Shown here: one piece after another, positions 19,511-29,032 of the stretch | How the letters are laid out: each line of letters begins with the position of its first letter | Numbering within the stretch: position 1 is the first letter of the stretch | Assembly: GCF_004771275.1 (NCBI RefSeq) | Contig: NZ_RQEV01000003.1 | Coordinates: forward strand, 372,001-436,000 | Reading direction: 5' to 3' | Source of the DNA: Leptospira fluminis | Lineage (GTDB): Bacteria; Spirochaetota; Leptospiria; Leptospirales; Leptospiraceae | DNA length: 64,000 nucleotides | Notes under the pieces: model-generated | The model's database searches: none | The model's input: the letters and a program-made list of their open reading frames with translations, nothing else | Told to the model about the DNA's origin: nothing | Position numbers and translations under genes: made by a program

Positions 19511-20821
19511 ATGAGGGAAATCAAAACCGTAACCGTCCTCGGCGCGAATGGAACTATGGGCGCCGGATCCGCCGCAATTGTAGCCGCCTTCGGAAAGGCA
19601 AAGGTCCATATGTTGGCTCGGGATGTGAATAAAGCGAAAGAAGGTATCGAAAAAGCGGTAGCTTCCGTCAAAACGGACACGATTCGTCCGCGTTTGATTC
19701 CCGGTTCCTACGACCAAGACTTGGAAAAGGCCGTTTCCGAATCGGATTGGGTATTCGAACTCGTCGCTGAAAGTTACGAAGTAAAAGAACCGATCAACAA
19801 ACGAATCGCCAAAGCTCGTAAACCCGGGACGATCATATCCACGGTCTCTTCCGGACTTTCCATCGCTCGCTTAGCGGACGCCTTTGACGAGGACGGAAAA
19901 AAACATTATTACGGAACTCACTTCTTTAATCCTCCTTACAAGATGATTCTTTGCGAACTCGTTACGCACAAAGGCAACGACAAGAAAGTAACAAAGAAAT
20001 TAGGAGAGTATTTGGAAAAAATCCTCGGTCGCGCCGTCGTTTATACGAACGATACTCCCGCTTTCGCAGGAAATAGAATCGGATTCCAATTGATCAACGA
20101 AGTCGCTCAAAAAGCGGAGGAATATTCCGACAAGGGCGGGATCGCTCTGATGGACGCGATCATGAGCGGATATACCGGTAGAGCGATGGCTCCTTTAGAT
20201 ACCGCTGACTTTGTGGGCTTGGACGTACACAAGGCGATCGTAGACAATCTCTACGAGATGACTAAGGATGCGGCTCATTCCACTTTCAAACTTCCCGGAT
20301 ATTTCCAAAAGCTCATCGATCGGGGCGATCTAGGTCGCAAGTCCGGACAAGGTCTCTTTAAAATGACCAAAACCCCGGATGGAAAAAAAGAGAAACTATA
20401 TTACGATATCAAGGGAGACCTCTACGTTCCCGTTCCTAAGTTCGATATTCCGTTCATAAAGGAAGCGAACCGCAGGATCGGAGAAGCCGATTATATCGGA
20501 GCCATGAATATAGTTAAAGAAGCCAAAGGCTTGGAAGCGGATCTTGCCCGTTATTTCATTGCACGCTATGTCAGCTACTCTCTCTCTATCGTAGGAGAAG
20601 TCGTAGATTCTAAAGAGATGGGAGATCTTGCCATGGGCACCGGATTCAACTGGGCTCCCGCTTCGGCATTCGTCGATTTTCTAGGCGGACCCAAAGAAGC
20701 AATCAGTCTAATTACCAAAGCAAAACTTCCCGTACCGGATGTTTTGGCCAAAGCGAAAGCCGGGAAACCTTTCTACCAACTGAAGGACATCCTGGATGCT
20801 CGTTCTCTTTTTAAAGGATAA
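19511..20821 (+). CDS. 3-hydroxyacyl-CoA dehydrogenase
   Basis: A 436-residue enzyme that oxidises 3-hydroxyacyl-CoA to 3-ketoacyl-CoA with NAD+ in beta-oxidation. The N-terminal Rossmann motif [11 protein letters not shown] spans residues 10-20, and the catalytic His lies in YGTHFFNPP near residue 140. A C-terminal 3HCDH domain is present, but the enoyl-CoA hydratase part of FadB is absent. It is followed 18 bases later by a thiolase, giving the last two steps of the cycle. The ATG has no ribosome binding site, and TATAAT sits four bases upstream, so a leaderless transcript is possible. Confidence 0.93.
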   Translation: MREIKTVTVLGANGTMGAGSAAIVAAFGKAKVHMLARDVNKAKEGIEKAVASVKTDTIRPRLIPGSYDQDLEKAVSESDWVFELVAESYEVKEPINKRIAKARKPGTIISTVSSGLSIARLADAFDEDGKKHYYGTHFFNPPYKMILCELVTHKGNDKKVTKKLGEYLEKILGRAVVYTNDTPAFAGNRIGFQLINEVAQKAEEYSDKGGIALMDAIMSGYTGRAMAPLDTADFVGLDVHKAIVDNLYEMTKDAAHSTFKLPGYFQKLIDRGDLGRKSGQGLFKMTKTPDGKKEKLYYDIKGDLYVPVPKFDIPFIKEANRRIGEADYIGAMNIVKEAKGLEADLARYFIARYVSYSLSIVGEVVDSKEMGDLAMGTGFNWAPASAFVDFLGGPKEAISLITKAKLPVPDVLAKAKAGKPFYQLKDILDARSLFKG

Positions 20822-20839
20822 TCGGGGAGGAGAAATTCT

Positions 20840-22105
20840 ATGAAAGATACCGTTTACGTACTCGGCGGAGAACAAACCGACTTCCAAAGAAACTGGACCA
20901 AGGAAGGAAAAACCTTCATGTCCATGTTCCGGGAAGCTATCCAAGACGGATTAGAAAAAGTCGGCCTTACCCCGGACGAGATCAAAAAACTGAACAAACA
21001 GAATCGCATCGGAGTTTTCGTAGGAAACTTCGACGCGGAACAATATGCGACCCAAGGGCATTTGGGTGGGTTTTTAACCGAAGTGGACCCCTGCTTTTAC
21101 GGAGTTCCCGGTGCGCGTTATGAAGCGGCTTGTGCTTCGGGTTCCGTCGCGCTCGACGCGGCCCAAACCAAACTTCGTGTGAAGGATTACGATGTCGCAA
21201 TCGTAGTCGGATTAGAAATCATGAAAACGGTTTCTTCTTCGGTGGGTGGAGACTTCCTTGGAACCGCCGCTTATTACGAAAAGGAAGCGAGAGGAGTCCA
21301 ATTCCCTTTTCCTAAATTGTTCGGAAAGCTTGCGGACGTTATTTTAGAAAGATATAAACTAGAAGAAAAACGGTTTATGGGAGCGCTAGCCGAGATTTCG
21401 AAGATCAATTACGCGAATGCGAAACGCAACCCGAAAGCGCAAACCCGTTCCTGGTTTATGAATCGCGAGCACGCGGATGCGAGAGGCGGTTCCTTCAACA
21501 TGGCTGTGGGCGGACGTCTCTGCATCACGGATTGTTCCCAAGTCACCGACGGAGCCGCCGTTATAGTTCTTGCGAATAAGAACTATGCGGAAGAGTTCGC
21601 TAAGAAAAAAGGAACGAAACTTTCCGCTTATCCTAAGATTAAAGGTTGGGGACATAGAGTCGCTCCCATCACCTTCGAAGCGAAAGTCGCCGAATCCAAA
21701 GGGGAAAAATGGATCCTTCCCTGGACTCGTCAGACCGTTAAAGACGCTTACGATCGTGCAGGAATGGGCACCAAAGACATAGACGTCTTCGAAACCCACG
21801 ATTGCTTCACTTCCTCGGAATACGCTGCTATTTCCGCTTTCGGAATCAGCCAACCGGGCAAGGAACACGAGGCGATCGAAGACGGAGTAATCGCTTTCGA
21901 CGGAAAGAAACCGATCAACACCTCCGGCGGATTGATCGGAGCCGGTCACCCCGTAGGTGCATCCGGAGTCCGAATGATGCTCGACTTGTACAAACAGGTT
22001 ACGGATACCGCAGGGGATTATCAGATCGGGGGAGCGAAGAACGGTTTGATGTTAAACATCGGCGGTTCGGCGACCACCAATTATGTGTTCATCCTCGGAA
22101 AATAA
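20840..22105 (+). CDS. Thiolase family acetyl-CoA acyltransferase
   Basis: A 421-residue thiolase. The nucleophile Cys98 lies in AACASGS and the catalytic His in [10 protein letters not shown] near residue 372; HDCFT occurs near residue 315. The usual C-terminal CxG motif is replaced by NIGGSATT, as in SCP2/SCP-x-like thiolases, so substrate range may differ from FadA. It cleaves 3-ketoacyl-CoA to acetyl-CoA, the step after its upstream neighbour. The start has a strong GGAGGAG site at 8-base spacing. A strong terminator follows, so the two genes form a compact operon. Confidence 0.93.
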   Translation: MKDTVYVLGGEQTDFQRNWTKEGKTFMSMFREAIQDGLEKVGLTPDEIKKLNKQNRIGVFVGNFDAEQYATQGHLGGFLTEVDPCFYGVPGARYEAACASGSVALDAAQTKLRVKDYDVAIVVGLEIMKTVSSSVGGDFLGTAAYYEKEARGVQFPFPKLFGKLADVILERYKLEEKRFMGALAEISKINYANAKRNPKAQTRSWFMNREHADARGGSFNMAVGGRLCITDCSQVTDGAAVIVLANKNYAEEFAKKKGTKLSAYPKIKGWGHRVAPITFEAKVAESKGEKWILPWTRQTVKDAYDRAGMGTKDIDVFETHDCFTSSEYAAISAFGISQPGKEHEAIEDGVIAFDGKKPINTSGGLIGAGHPVGASGVRMMLDLYKQVTDTAGDYQIGGAKNGLMLNIGGSATTNYVFILGK

Positions 22106-22130
22106 AAAATTCCAATAAAAAAGGATGGAA

Positions 22131-22155
22131 AAGCCCGGGATCTCCGGGCTTTTTT
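22131..22155 (+). terminator. Intrinsic terminator of the beta-oxidation pair
   Basis: The stem AAGCCCGG pairs with CCGGGCTT around a 5-base loop and is followed by T5 A TTT. It lies 25 bases past the thiolase stop. Confidence 0.92.
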
Positions 22156-22179
22156 ATTTCAAACGAAAGAGGTTGTTGA

Positions 22180-22623
22180 ATGGGTCTACGCAATTCTAAG
22201 GATTGGAATCGTTTTTTATTAAGGTTCTTTATCGCTTTCGGATTCTGGGAAGTGGCTTCCGTTCCTTTGAGAACTTTACTTTTTTCCATCTTTTACTACG
22301 ACCCGTTTTACCATTTCTTTTTCATCCCCGTCGCGGAGGTCCTGTGGATAGGACCTATCGTAGCGGATTTGATCCAAGTGTTCTTTCTCGGCATATTGAT
22401 CACTTTGACGAGGGCCAATCTTCCGATCGGAATCGTCGGAGGAATTTTAGTCGGTTTTTCCTTTTCAATCGCCGCATTCGCAGCTCCGACTCTTTCCGTC
22501 CTGCACTTAACTCGCGCCGTGCCGACACAAATCGCTTGGCTCTGGGTTTTGTACCAATCGATTTTGGTATTGGTAGCAAGTTTGATTTATTCCTATTCCT
22601 CGGAAGACGAAGAACTTTCGTAA
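22180..22623 (+). CDS. Four-helix membrane protein of unknown function
   Basis: I do not recognise this 147-residue protein. It has four membrane helices (about residues 13-35, 47-72, 78-103 and 118-138), a short cytosolic N-terminus and an acidic C-terminus SSEDEELS. There are no cysteines or obvious catalytic residues. The start has AGAGG at about 7 bases. It follows a terminator and precedes the thioredoxin-like gene by 77 bases, so it probably begins a new transcription unit. Confidence 0.75.
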   Translation: MGLRNSKDWNRFLLRFFIAFGFWEVASVPLRTLLFSIFYYDPFYHFFFIPVAEVLWIGPIVADLIQVFFLGILITLTRANLPIGIVGGILVGFSFSIAAFAAPTLSVLHLTRAVPTQIAWLWVLYQSILVLVASLIYSYSSEDEELS

Positions 22624-22672
22624 AATTCCCGAATTCCCCTCACGAAACAAGGTTTCCGAAGGAGGAAATACG

Positions 22673-22693
22673 ATGCAACCGGGGTCATACTAA
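22673..22693 (+). promoter_or_regulatory. Minicistron with strong ribosome binding site
   Basis: GGAGGAAATACG precedes an ATG that opens a six-codon frame (MQPGSY) ending in TAA eight bases before the start of the next gene, which itself lacks a ribosome binding site. It is in a different frame from that gene. The arrangement could couple translation of the exported thioredoxin-like protein to a leader peptide, or the downstream start may be wrongly placed. Confidence 0.45.
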
Positions 22694-22700
22694 AACCGGT

Positions 22701-23222
22701 ATGAGTCAGGTAAGAAATTTCTTTTTTTCGCTCTGGATTCTGACGGTCCTTCTATTCGGCTCCGCTGTCGGTTCCGAGGAAATTGAAAACGTACCTCTTT
22801 ACACATTATCCCAAGAAAGAAAAACGCTCTATAACGAGCTTCCGAATTTAGGACCCGACGATTTTTTAATACTAAACTTCACGAGTTCTTTTTGCATACC
22901 TTGTAAGGAGGAAGTCCCCAGACTGCTTTCTTTGGTCGATACTTGGACTAGATCGGGACGATCCTCCGGAAAACTAGTCCTATGGATCGTGTTTTTAGAA
23001 GATACGAGGGAAAGCGCCCAAACGGCAGCTCAGGATTTAAAAATAGGAAATCGGGCGGAGGTCTTATACGATACTTTGAACACCAGTATGCGAAGACTTA
23101 GATTTTCCGGAACTCCGACTAGCTACGTTGTAAAGGGAAATCGTAAAATTCTATTCAAAGGATCCGGTTACTCCGAGGAAAATTGGAATCGGATGCTGTC
23201 TACGCTCGGAGTCAAAAGGTAA
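22701..23222 (+). CDS. Exported thioredoxin-like protein
   Basis: A 173-residue protein with a signal peptide (hydrophobic residues ~8-24, probable cleavage near GSAVGSEE) and a TlpA-like thioredoxin fold. The redox motif CIPC lies in SSFCIPCKEEVPRL, and the cis-Pro loop in FSGTPTSYVV is preserved. It is expected to act in the periplasm as a thiol oxidoreductase, perhaps for cytochrome maturation or disulfide repair. ATG at 22701 gives an intact signal peptide; upstream codons in this frame do not. It is followed by a lipoprotein gene after five bases. Confidence 0.87.
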   Translation: MSQVRNFFFSLWILTVLLFGSAVGSEEIENVPLYTLSQERKTLYNELPNLGPDDFLILNFTSSFCIPCKEEVPRLLSLVDTWTRSGRSSGKLVLWIVFLEDTRESAQTAAQDLKIGNRAEVLYDTLNTSMRRLRFSGTPTSYVVKGNRKILFKGSGYSEENWNRMLSTLGVKR

Positions 23223-23227
23223 TTATC

Positions 23228-24379
23228 GTGCTTCGAAATACGGGATATAAACTTTTACTAACGATCATCCTGTTCTTTCATTTCGGCTGCACATCCGGGA
23301 CAATACGAGGATCTGAAAAAGACGGCTACATAGAAGTGGAAGTCGTAGCTTCCAATCGCGAAGATGCGGAACGGGTTGCTAAATCCGAAATGATCGGAAA
23401 AATCCTGGGGGAATTCGTGCAGACCTCTTCTCTTATCGTCGATTCCGGATCCAAAGGATATTTTGCGGAATCCTCTCGGGAAGGACTCATCCGAAGTTTT
23501 TCCGTGATATCGACAAAGGAGTCCTCGGAGGGCATCCGCTTGAAGGCCTCGGGTTACGTGAGTAAAAATCTATTAGGCGACGCGCTGGAAGAACAATATA
23601 AGCTTATAGGAAAACCCCGAATACTCGTCCTCATTTCCGAAAAAATCGGTCCGCAATTTTTTCCTGCGGGAAAAACGGGTATCGAAACCAAATTCATTTC
23701 CCGCTTTAGCGGATTCGAATTCTTGGACCAGGCCAAGTCGACGCGTATTTCTTCGGAAAAGCTGGAAACCAAAAATTCGGAACCCGGTTCGAAAGTCGCT
23801 TCCGACGTGTTAGAAGCCGCCATAAAAGAGGATTGCGAATTGGTTCTGCTCGGATCTTTCGAATCTAGATTGGGAGATAAGATCGTGGAAGGGTCCGAGA
23901 TGAGGGGGACGTTCGCAAGTTTGAATTATAAACTCATAGAGACCCGCACCGGACAAATCCTCGCGGCGGATACGGTCCGGGGAGGACGACCCGCCATCGA
24001 TTTGAACTTCGGATCCGAAAAAGCCAAGGATCAAATTTTATCCGAACTTTCCTTCTCGTTAAAGAATCGGTTAGCGGACCGATGGAAACGCGGATATACG
24101 ATTCGGTTAACGATACGAGGCATGAACTACGATACGTACGCGGATCTTGGCGTCGCCGCATCCATCCGCTCCATTCGAGGAATCAATTCGGTCACCGAAA
24201 GGGGAAAGGACGGTTCCGGAGATATCTTACTGGACATCGAAGCTCTTTACAACGCCGGTCGTTTGTACGGATTTTTGCGCGAATACAAAGACACTCTGGG
24301 TTTCTCGTTTCAAAACAAGGAGATCAGCGGAAACTCCATTTTGATCCGAGCTGAACCGGTATCCTTGGAAAAAAAATAA
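23228..24379 (+). CDS. Lipoprotein of unknown function
   Basis: A 383-residue lipoprotein. Starting at GTG 23228 (AAAAGG upstream at 8-base spacing), the signal peptide runs to a lipobox FHFGC with lipid-Cys21. The mature part has an N-terminal alpha/beta segment resembling LPP20/FlgT-like domains (EVVASNREDAERVAKSEM). A second segment is TolB-like, with ADTVRGGRPAIDL. A C-terminal domain begins with TIRGMNYDTYADLG. These likenesses are by eye. It could belong to an outer-membrane assembly together with the next gene, whose N-terminus also looks TolB/CsgG-like. Confidence 0.78.
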   Translation: MLRNTGYKLLLTIILFFHFGCTSGTIRGSEKDGYIEVEVVASNREDAERVAKSEMIGKILGEFVQTSSLIVDSGSKGYFAESSREGLIRSFSVISTKESSEGIRLKASGYVSKNLLGDALEEQYKLIGKPRILVLISEKIGPQFFPAGKTGIETKFISRFSGFEFLDQAKSTRISSEKLETKNSEPGSKVASDVLEAAIKEDCELVLLGSFESRLGDKIVEGSEMRGTFASLNYKLIETRTGQILAADTVRGGRPAIDLNFGSEKAKDQILSELSFSLKNRLADRWKRGYTIRLTIRGMNYDTYADLGVAASIRSIRGINSVTERGKDGSGDILLDIEALYNAGRLYGFLREYKDTLGFSFQNKEISGNSILIRAEPVSLEKK

Positions 24380-24399
24380 AAGATTGAATTTCCATACGT

Positions 24400-26685
24400 A
24401 TGATCAAGTTTTTCGATTTTCTCTTCTTATCCCGTAAACGTTCTAAAAACAGGATTTTATTTTGCTCCGTTCCTTTGTTTGCTTTCTTTTTATTGTCCGG
24501 AATCTCGGCTGGAGAAAATACTTTACCGAAAATTTATATTCACAAGTTCAAAACCGAGCGTGGAGTTCCCTCTTCTCTTGAAATCCGCCTCAGAAACGGA
24601 ATCATCAATTCCATTCTCCGAAATTTCGAAGGGAAGTACAACATTGCCGACGATGATTCGATCGCTACACTATTAAGACAGGCCGAACTGAAACAGAAGC
24701 AAAATTGCAGCGACGAGATCTGCATGACTCAGATAGCGGACGCCGTAGACGCGAACATTTTAGTCTCCGGAGAAATTTCGAATACCTCCAACGGATTCAA
24801 AGTCTATTTAAGGAGTCAAAATCGAGATCCTAAACTTCTTACGTACACGATCAAAACGAATTTCGATTTCGAATTTCGCGAGTTCCAGGTGGATTATTAT
24901 GCGGGAGAAGCGGGGAGAAAATTAGTCGATCCGCATTATTCCATGAACGTATCTTCCCTATCCTCCGTAAATCCGGATGCGGTGGATATTCCCTCCATAA
25001 AAATCGAATCGGCGCAGGGTTCCGATATTAACGTGCTGGATTTTAAGACTTCCGACGGCGGGGCACAGGGATTTATAGAAGCGGCGGCCGGTGCTCTTGA
25101 AGCCGCGGAGCTCGCTTCCAGGCACAAGGATTACGCAAGATCGATCTCCATTTACGAAAACGTTTTGTCGACGATGGAAGATAGATTGTCGGAAAAATCC
25201 AAAGCCGGAATCAAAGATTACCTGAAAGGGATCCGGTCCAGAATCGCGAACGCATATCTTATCATTTATAAAAACAGATTGGAGGTCATCGATTCCCAAT
25301 TCAAATCCGGGAATGCTATTACCTCCGTTTCTCTTCGGAATTCCCTGGATAAATACCGTGAAATTCAAAACGAGTATCATTCCAAAACGAAACACGAGTA
25401 TAGAGTCCAGGATCTGGAAAAGGCGATAGGAGAAAGGTTGGAAAAGTTCGACATCGCGGTTTTAAACGGGATCGAAAAGGAGGGAGACTCGTTTTACTCC
25501 AATTTCGATTTTACGAATGCGACTCTTTCCTACCGATCCGTTCGGGCCGAGTTGACCTCCAAAAGGCCGGATACGGTCGCCTACCGAAGCCTGAAATCCA
25601 GAATAGAAAAGAAAATCTCCGCGTCTGAAACTACGGGTCGTTCCTATCTCCAAAGCAAACTCGCAGGCATTTTTCAATCCTTGGAAAAAGATTATGTTGC
25701 CGAGGGTCTTGAAACGGAAGAAAAGACCAAAAACAAACATTTGGACCGTATCAGGGAGGGATTGCGACAAGGTTTGGAAACCTTAGTCAGATCGGATTTT
25801 TCGAGCGAAGATTTAATAAGAAATTATAATATACTCAAGCACAAATCCGATCTATATGCCGGTAAGAATTTATTCGACCAGAACAGGGCCGACGAACTTC
25901 TTCAGGAAGGCATCGATAGAAAATTCCAGAAGCAGATCGATACTTGCATAAAGCTTGGCGCCGATCCCAATTCCCGCGGAAGTTCCAATAGTTCTGCGGT
26001 GGAGAGATTGATCGAAAATAGACAGATATTGATCAGTCCCGACGCGGTAAAAATCGCGAGGAAGCAGATCCAATCCAATAACAAAGCGGATACGGAACTT
26101 TTTAATTCCGTCTTCCAGAGAAAACCCGACGATATTATACGAAACGTTTTGAAAGGGGCCGATCCGAACGCAAAGGATATTTTAGATAATACCCCTTTAC
26201 ACAAAGCGACAGGATACGGTTACGCGGATATATCGGCGCTTTTACTGATGCTTGGAGCGGAGGTAAACTCCAAAAACAGTGATGGCGAAACACCCTTACA
26301 TAGATCCGTCGGACAGGGTTCTCTGGAAGTATCCAAGCTCCTACTTAGCGTTGGTTCCGACGTGAATGCGATCAAAAACGACGGAGAAACTCCGATCTAC
26401 CGGGCGGTTAATGCCCCGAAAATGGCGAAATTACTTTTGGAAACCGGCGCCAACGTGAATCTAAAGAATTACGACGGTTGGACACCTTTGCATAAAGTGG
26501 CCGAGAGTGGGAGTCCGGAAGTCGCAAAATTATTGCTGCAGGCGGGCGCTAACGTGAACGCAAAAGACAATAGCGGCTGGACACCTTTGGACTGGGCCGT
26601 CCAAAAAAATAGATTCGAAAATCCGAATGTAGTGAAAATTCTCCGGAGCGCCGGCGGCCAATGTCTGGTAAATTGCGTGGAATAA
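24400..26685 (+). CDS. Exported ankyrin-repeat protein
   Basis: A 761-residue protein with an N-terminal hydrophobic segment (about residues 20-38), hence exported. Residues ~43-170 resemble a TolB-N or CsgG/FlgO-like domain (PKIYIHKFKTERG, then DAVDANILVSGEIS). Residues ~220-520 are charged helices with coiled-coil character. Residues ~585-755 hold about five ankyrin repeats (DNTPLHKATGYG, DGETPLHRSV, DGWTPLHKVAESG and others). The C-terminus is GGQCLVNCVE, whose two Cys could form a disulfide. The role is unknown; ankyrin repeats point to protein binding. It follows the lipoprotein gene by 20 bases. Confidence 0.85.
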   Translation: MIKFFDFLFLSRKRSKNRILFCSVPLFAFFLLSGISAGENTLPKIYIHKFKTERGVPSSLEIRLRNGIINSILRNFEGKYNIADDDSIATLLRQAELKQKQNCSDEICMTQIADAVDANILVSGEISNTSNGFKVYLRSQNRDPKLLTYTIKTNFDFEFREFQVDYYAGEAGRKLVDPHYSMNVSSLSSVNPDAVDIPSIKIESAQGSDINVLDFKTSDGGAQGFIEAAAGALEAAELASRHKDYARSISIYENVLSTMEDRLSEKSKAGIKDYLKGIRSRIANAYLIIYKNRLEVIDSQFKSGNAITSVSLRNSLDKYREIQNEYHSKTKHEYRVQDLEKAIGERLEKFDIAVLNGIEKEGDSFYSNFDFTNATLSYRSVRAELTSKRPDTVAYRSLKSRIEKKISASETTGRSYLQSKLAGIFQSLEKDYVAEGLETEEKTKNKHLDRIREGLRQGLETLVRSDFSSEDLIRNYNILKHKSDLYAGKNLFDQNRADELLQEGIDRKFQKQIDTCIKLGADPNSRGSSNSSAVERLIENRQILISPDAVKIARKQIQSNNKADTELFNSVFQRKPDDIIRNVLKGADPNAKDILDNTPLHKATGYGYADISALLLMLGAEVNSKNSDGETPLHRSVGQGSLEVSKLLLSVGSDVNAIKNDGETPIYRAVNAPKMAKLLLETGANVNLKNYDGWTPLHKVAESGSPEVAKLLLQAGANVNAKDNSGWTPLDWAVQKNRFENPNVVKILRSAGGQCLVNCVE

Positions 26686-26722
26686 ACACCATTTAGACCG
26701 TAACTTTGCACATTAGATCCGC

Positions 26723-29032
26723 TCAAAGGCTTCTCAAAAATTCCTCCTGTTCTCTGGATTCGATCGCTCTTTCCGACCTCGCCTCGCGGACCACTCGGAT
26801 CGCTTCTTCCGCACCGTATCCTTCTCGAAGGATCAGATACGCGGCGGCTACGGTTCCGGACCTTCCCAATCCACCGACACAATGTATGAGAATGTTGCGT
26901 CCCCGACCCAATTCGGAGTCCATCAGATCCAACAAGGAGTCGAGAGCTTTTCGATCCGGAGCCCTTTGGTCCAGAATAGGAAAGAATATCGGATCAAAAC
27001 CTTCCCGTTTGTATTCCGCCTTGATATCCGGCACGCCGTATTCAGAATATTCGTTTTCAGTTAATAATGAAACGATCCGGTTCATCCCTTCTTCGCGGAC
27101 GGTTTTCAAATCCTGGATCAAATCCCGGTCCCTATCCTTTCGCCCAGGAAGTAGGGTCAGCCCTATCGATCCTTTGCCCGAAGATAACTTAATCTTATCT
27201 ATCCTTAACCTCTTGGACAGACGTACGGATTCTTTCACCTTTTCCGCACATAGACAGCCGGTATACAACGCCCATATTTTCTGTTCGCGTGATGATTCGT
27301 CAAAGGAAAGCGTGTGCACCGCATATCTTAAGGTTGCGACATGTAATTGATAAGGATCTCGATCCAAGCGGATCAATTTCGGATAGAAGGATCTCAGTTT
27401 CACCGCGGTTCTAAAAGCTTTCCTTATTTTAGAGCTTTTGAATTTAGTCTCCTCCTCTTTCGGAATCGAAATACCTAAATCCTGCTGAGAAACCAAAAGA
27501 TCCGTTAAAGAAAACGCTTCGGCAAGCTCCTCTTCCTCTATTTTAGTAAAAATATACAAAAGGTCGTTTTCCAGTTTTATGAGATCTTTCAGGACATGAC
27601 CTCTATGAGTGTGGAAGAAATCGATCAACCATACGTTCCGCTGCGGATCGATGATGATATTTCTTCCGTTCAAATCCCCGTGAACGTAGGATTGATAGCG
27701 AGGTGCCGAACCGTATTCCCGAAGATCGAGCAAATCTTTTTCGTAAAAATTGCACACATTGAACGCCTCTTTTCCAAACGGAAATCGAATCGTATCTTCT
27801 TCCAGTTTTTTACCCATCAAACTTTCGGTGCGCCTTCGGACTCCCGGAGAATATTTGCTCTGAAAATCGTAATATTTCAGTAGATCCAGTTTCTCGGGTT
27901 CCGCCGCATCATAAAGTCTTCCCAATTGCTTTTCGAAGATCGTATCCAAAATCGGAAAGATTTCGCTTTCATCCTCGGAAGATTCGTATAGATCCTGAAA
28001 GACTTTGGTTTCTCCTTCCAGCATGGCCGCGTATCTATACTTGATACCGCCTCGTTCTCCGATCTCCGCGGAGTCCACGATTCTGGGGGCATTATTTCCC
28101 AAAACCTCTTCTATACGCTCGAACGAGGTTCGTTCCTTTGCGATCGGATCCCTAGGACCGATCTTGATCACGGTAGGAACTTGGGAATGGCCTAAGCTGT
28201 CCACACTCTTGGCACGAAGGACGACATTTCCCGAAAAGCCTCCGTCCAGACACCGAAAACGGACCGATCTGCACCCGCGAAAGAGGAAGAACAGGATTCT
28301 ATGATCCTCTTCCTTGATCGTAAATCCGTCTTCGAAATCGAAAGAAACGGAATCCTCCCTAAGGGAAATGTGGTGTTGCAATTTGGACGATGTTCCGGTT
28401 AAAAATTCGGAAAACGCGCCCAAAGAAGGATAGATCTCGATGTCCAAAAGATTCTTCAACTGGTCCAAGGCGACAAAATGCATGTGTCTGGAAGAACTTG
28501 CAGTCAAAGCGCTGCACAACCCGATGCGAAATTTCGGATATCTCGTTCTCAGTTCGTAAGCCAGATAGCTGATCTTCGCTTCCGTCCAAACTCCCGTAAG
28601 ACCGACGTTGATCTCCTGCGTTTCGTAGACCTTTAAAATCTCTTCCAAATCCGTACGGTGAAAATCGTTTAAGCCGGAAGCGTCCACCGTGTGTGCAAAG
28701 CGCCTCCCGCTAGCCGATAAATGTTGAAATACGAATTCGGATCCGTGCGTGCCGCGGATGCAATGATTTCCGAATTGGACCAGATGCTCCTTCTGGGACG
28801 GATCTTCCGGATCGTGCCAATCCCGTATGTGAATGATGGTTAGGTCTTCTTCCGGCTCCGAATACGCCCAATCCATAAAAGAAACGACCGGACCTTCTTG
28901 GGGTTTTTCTCCCATGATACGGAGAGCTTCTCCGTATCCTACATGCAGCAAATTCGGAAGAGGATCGTATTTTTGTATCGGTTCGACAAAATCGTTCTGC
29001 AGACATTGAGTGATTAAAATTCCCTTAGCCAT
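26723..29032 (-). CDS. Isochorismatase-like / kinase-like / dual-specificity phosphatase fusion
   Basis: A 769-residue cytosolic fusion. Residues 1-210 are isochorismatase-like (LQNDF at 11-15, RDWHDP at 70-75). The usual catalytic Asp position is Cys10, and the catalytic Cys segment reads VWTEAKISY, so this domain is probably inactive and may bind ligand. Residues ~265-560 are aminoglycoside-phosphotransferase or protein-kinase-like: TVIKIGPRD at 287-295, HGDLNGRNI at 451-459, and LIDFF at 469-473 in place of DFG. Residues ~620-769 form a dual-specificity phosphatase with Cys718 and Arg724 in HCVGGLGRSG and a candidate acid Asp688. The ATG follows directly on the TGA of the NAD-kinase-like gene. 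A role in phospho-signalling is inferred. Confidence 0.85.
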   Translation of the reverse strand: MAKGILITQCLQNDFVEPIQKYDPLPNLLHVGYGEALRIMGEKPQEGPVVSFMDWAYSEPEEDLTIIHIRDWHDPEDPSQKEHLVQFGNHCIRGTHGSEFVFQHLSASGRRFAHTVDASGLNDFHRTDLEEILKVYETQEINVGLTGVWTEAKISYLAYELRTRYPKFRIGLCSALTASSSRHMHFVALDQLKNLLDIEIYPSLGAFSEFLTGTSSKLQHHISLREDSVSFDFEDGFTIKEEDHRILFFLFRGCRSVRFRCLDGGFSGNVVLRAKSVDSLGHSQVPTVIKIGPRDPIAKERTSFERIEEVLGNNAPRIVDSAEIGERGGIKYRYAAMLEGETKVFQDLYESSEDESEIFPILDTIFEKQLGRLYDAAEPEKLDLLKYYDFQSKYSPGVRRRTESLMGKKLEEDTIRFPFGKEAFNVCNFYEKDLLDLREYGSAPRYQSYVHGDLNGRNIIIDPQRNVWLIDFFHTHRGHVLKDLIKLENDLLYIFTKIEEEELAEAFSLTDLLVSQQDLGISIPKEEETKFKSSKIRKAFRTAVKLRSFYPKLIRLDRDPYQLHVATLRYAVHTLSFDESSREQKIWALYTGCLCAEKVKESVRLSKRLRIDKIKLSSGKGSIGLTLLPGRKDRDRDLIQDLKTVREEGMNRIVSLLTENEYSEYGVPDIKAEYKREGFDPIFFPILDQRAPDRKALDSLLDLMDSELGRGRNILIHCVGGLGRSGTVAAAYLILREGYGAEEAIRVVREARSERAIESREQEEFLRSL

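Noticed and set aside
21386..21949. 187-codon - strand frame opposite the thiolase
   Set aside because: Antisense to strongly conserved thiolase motifs; a shadow of codon bias.
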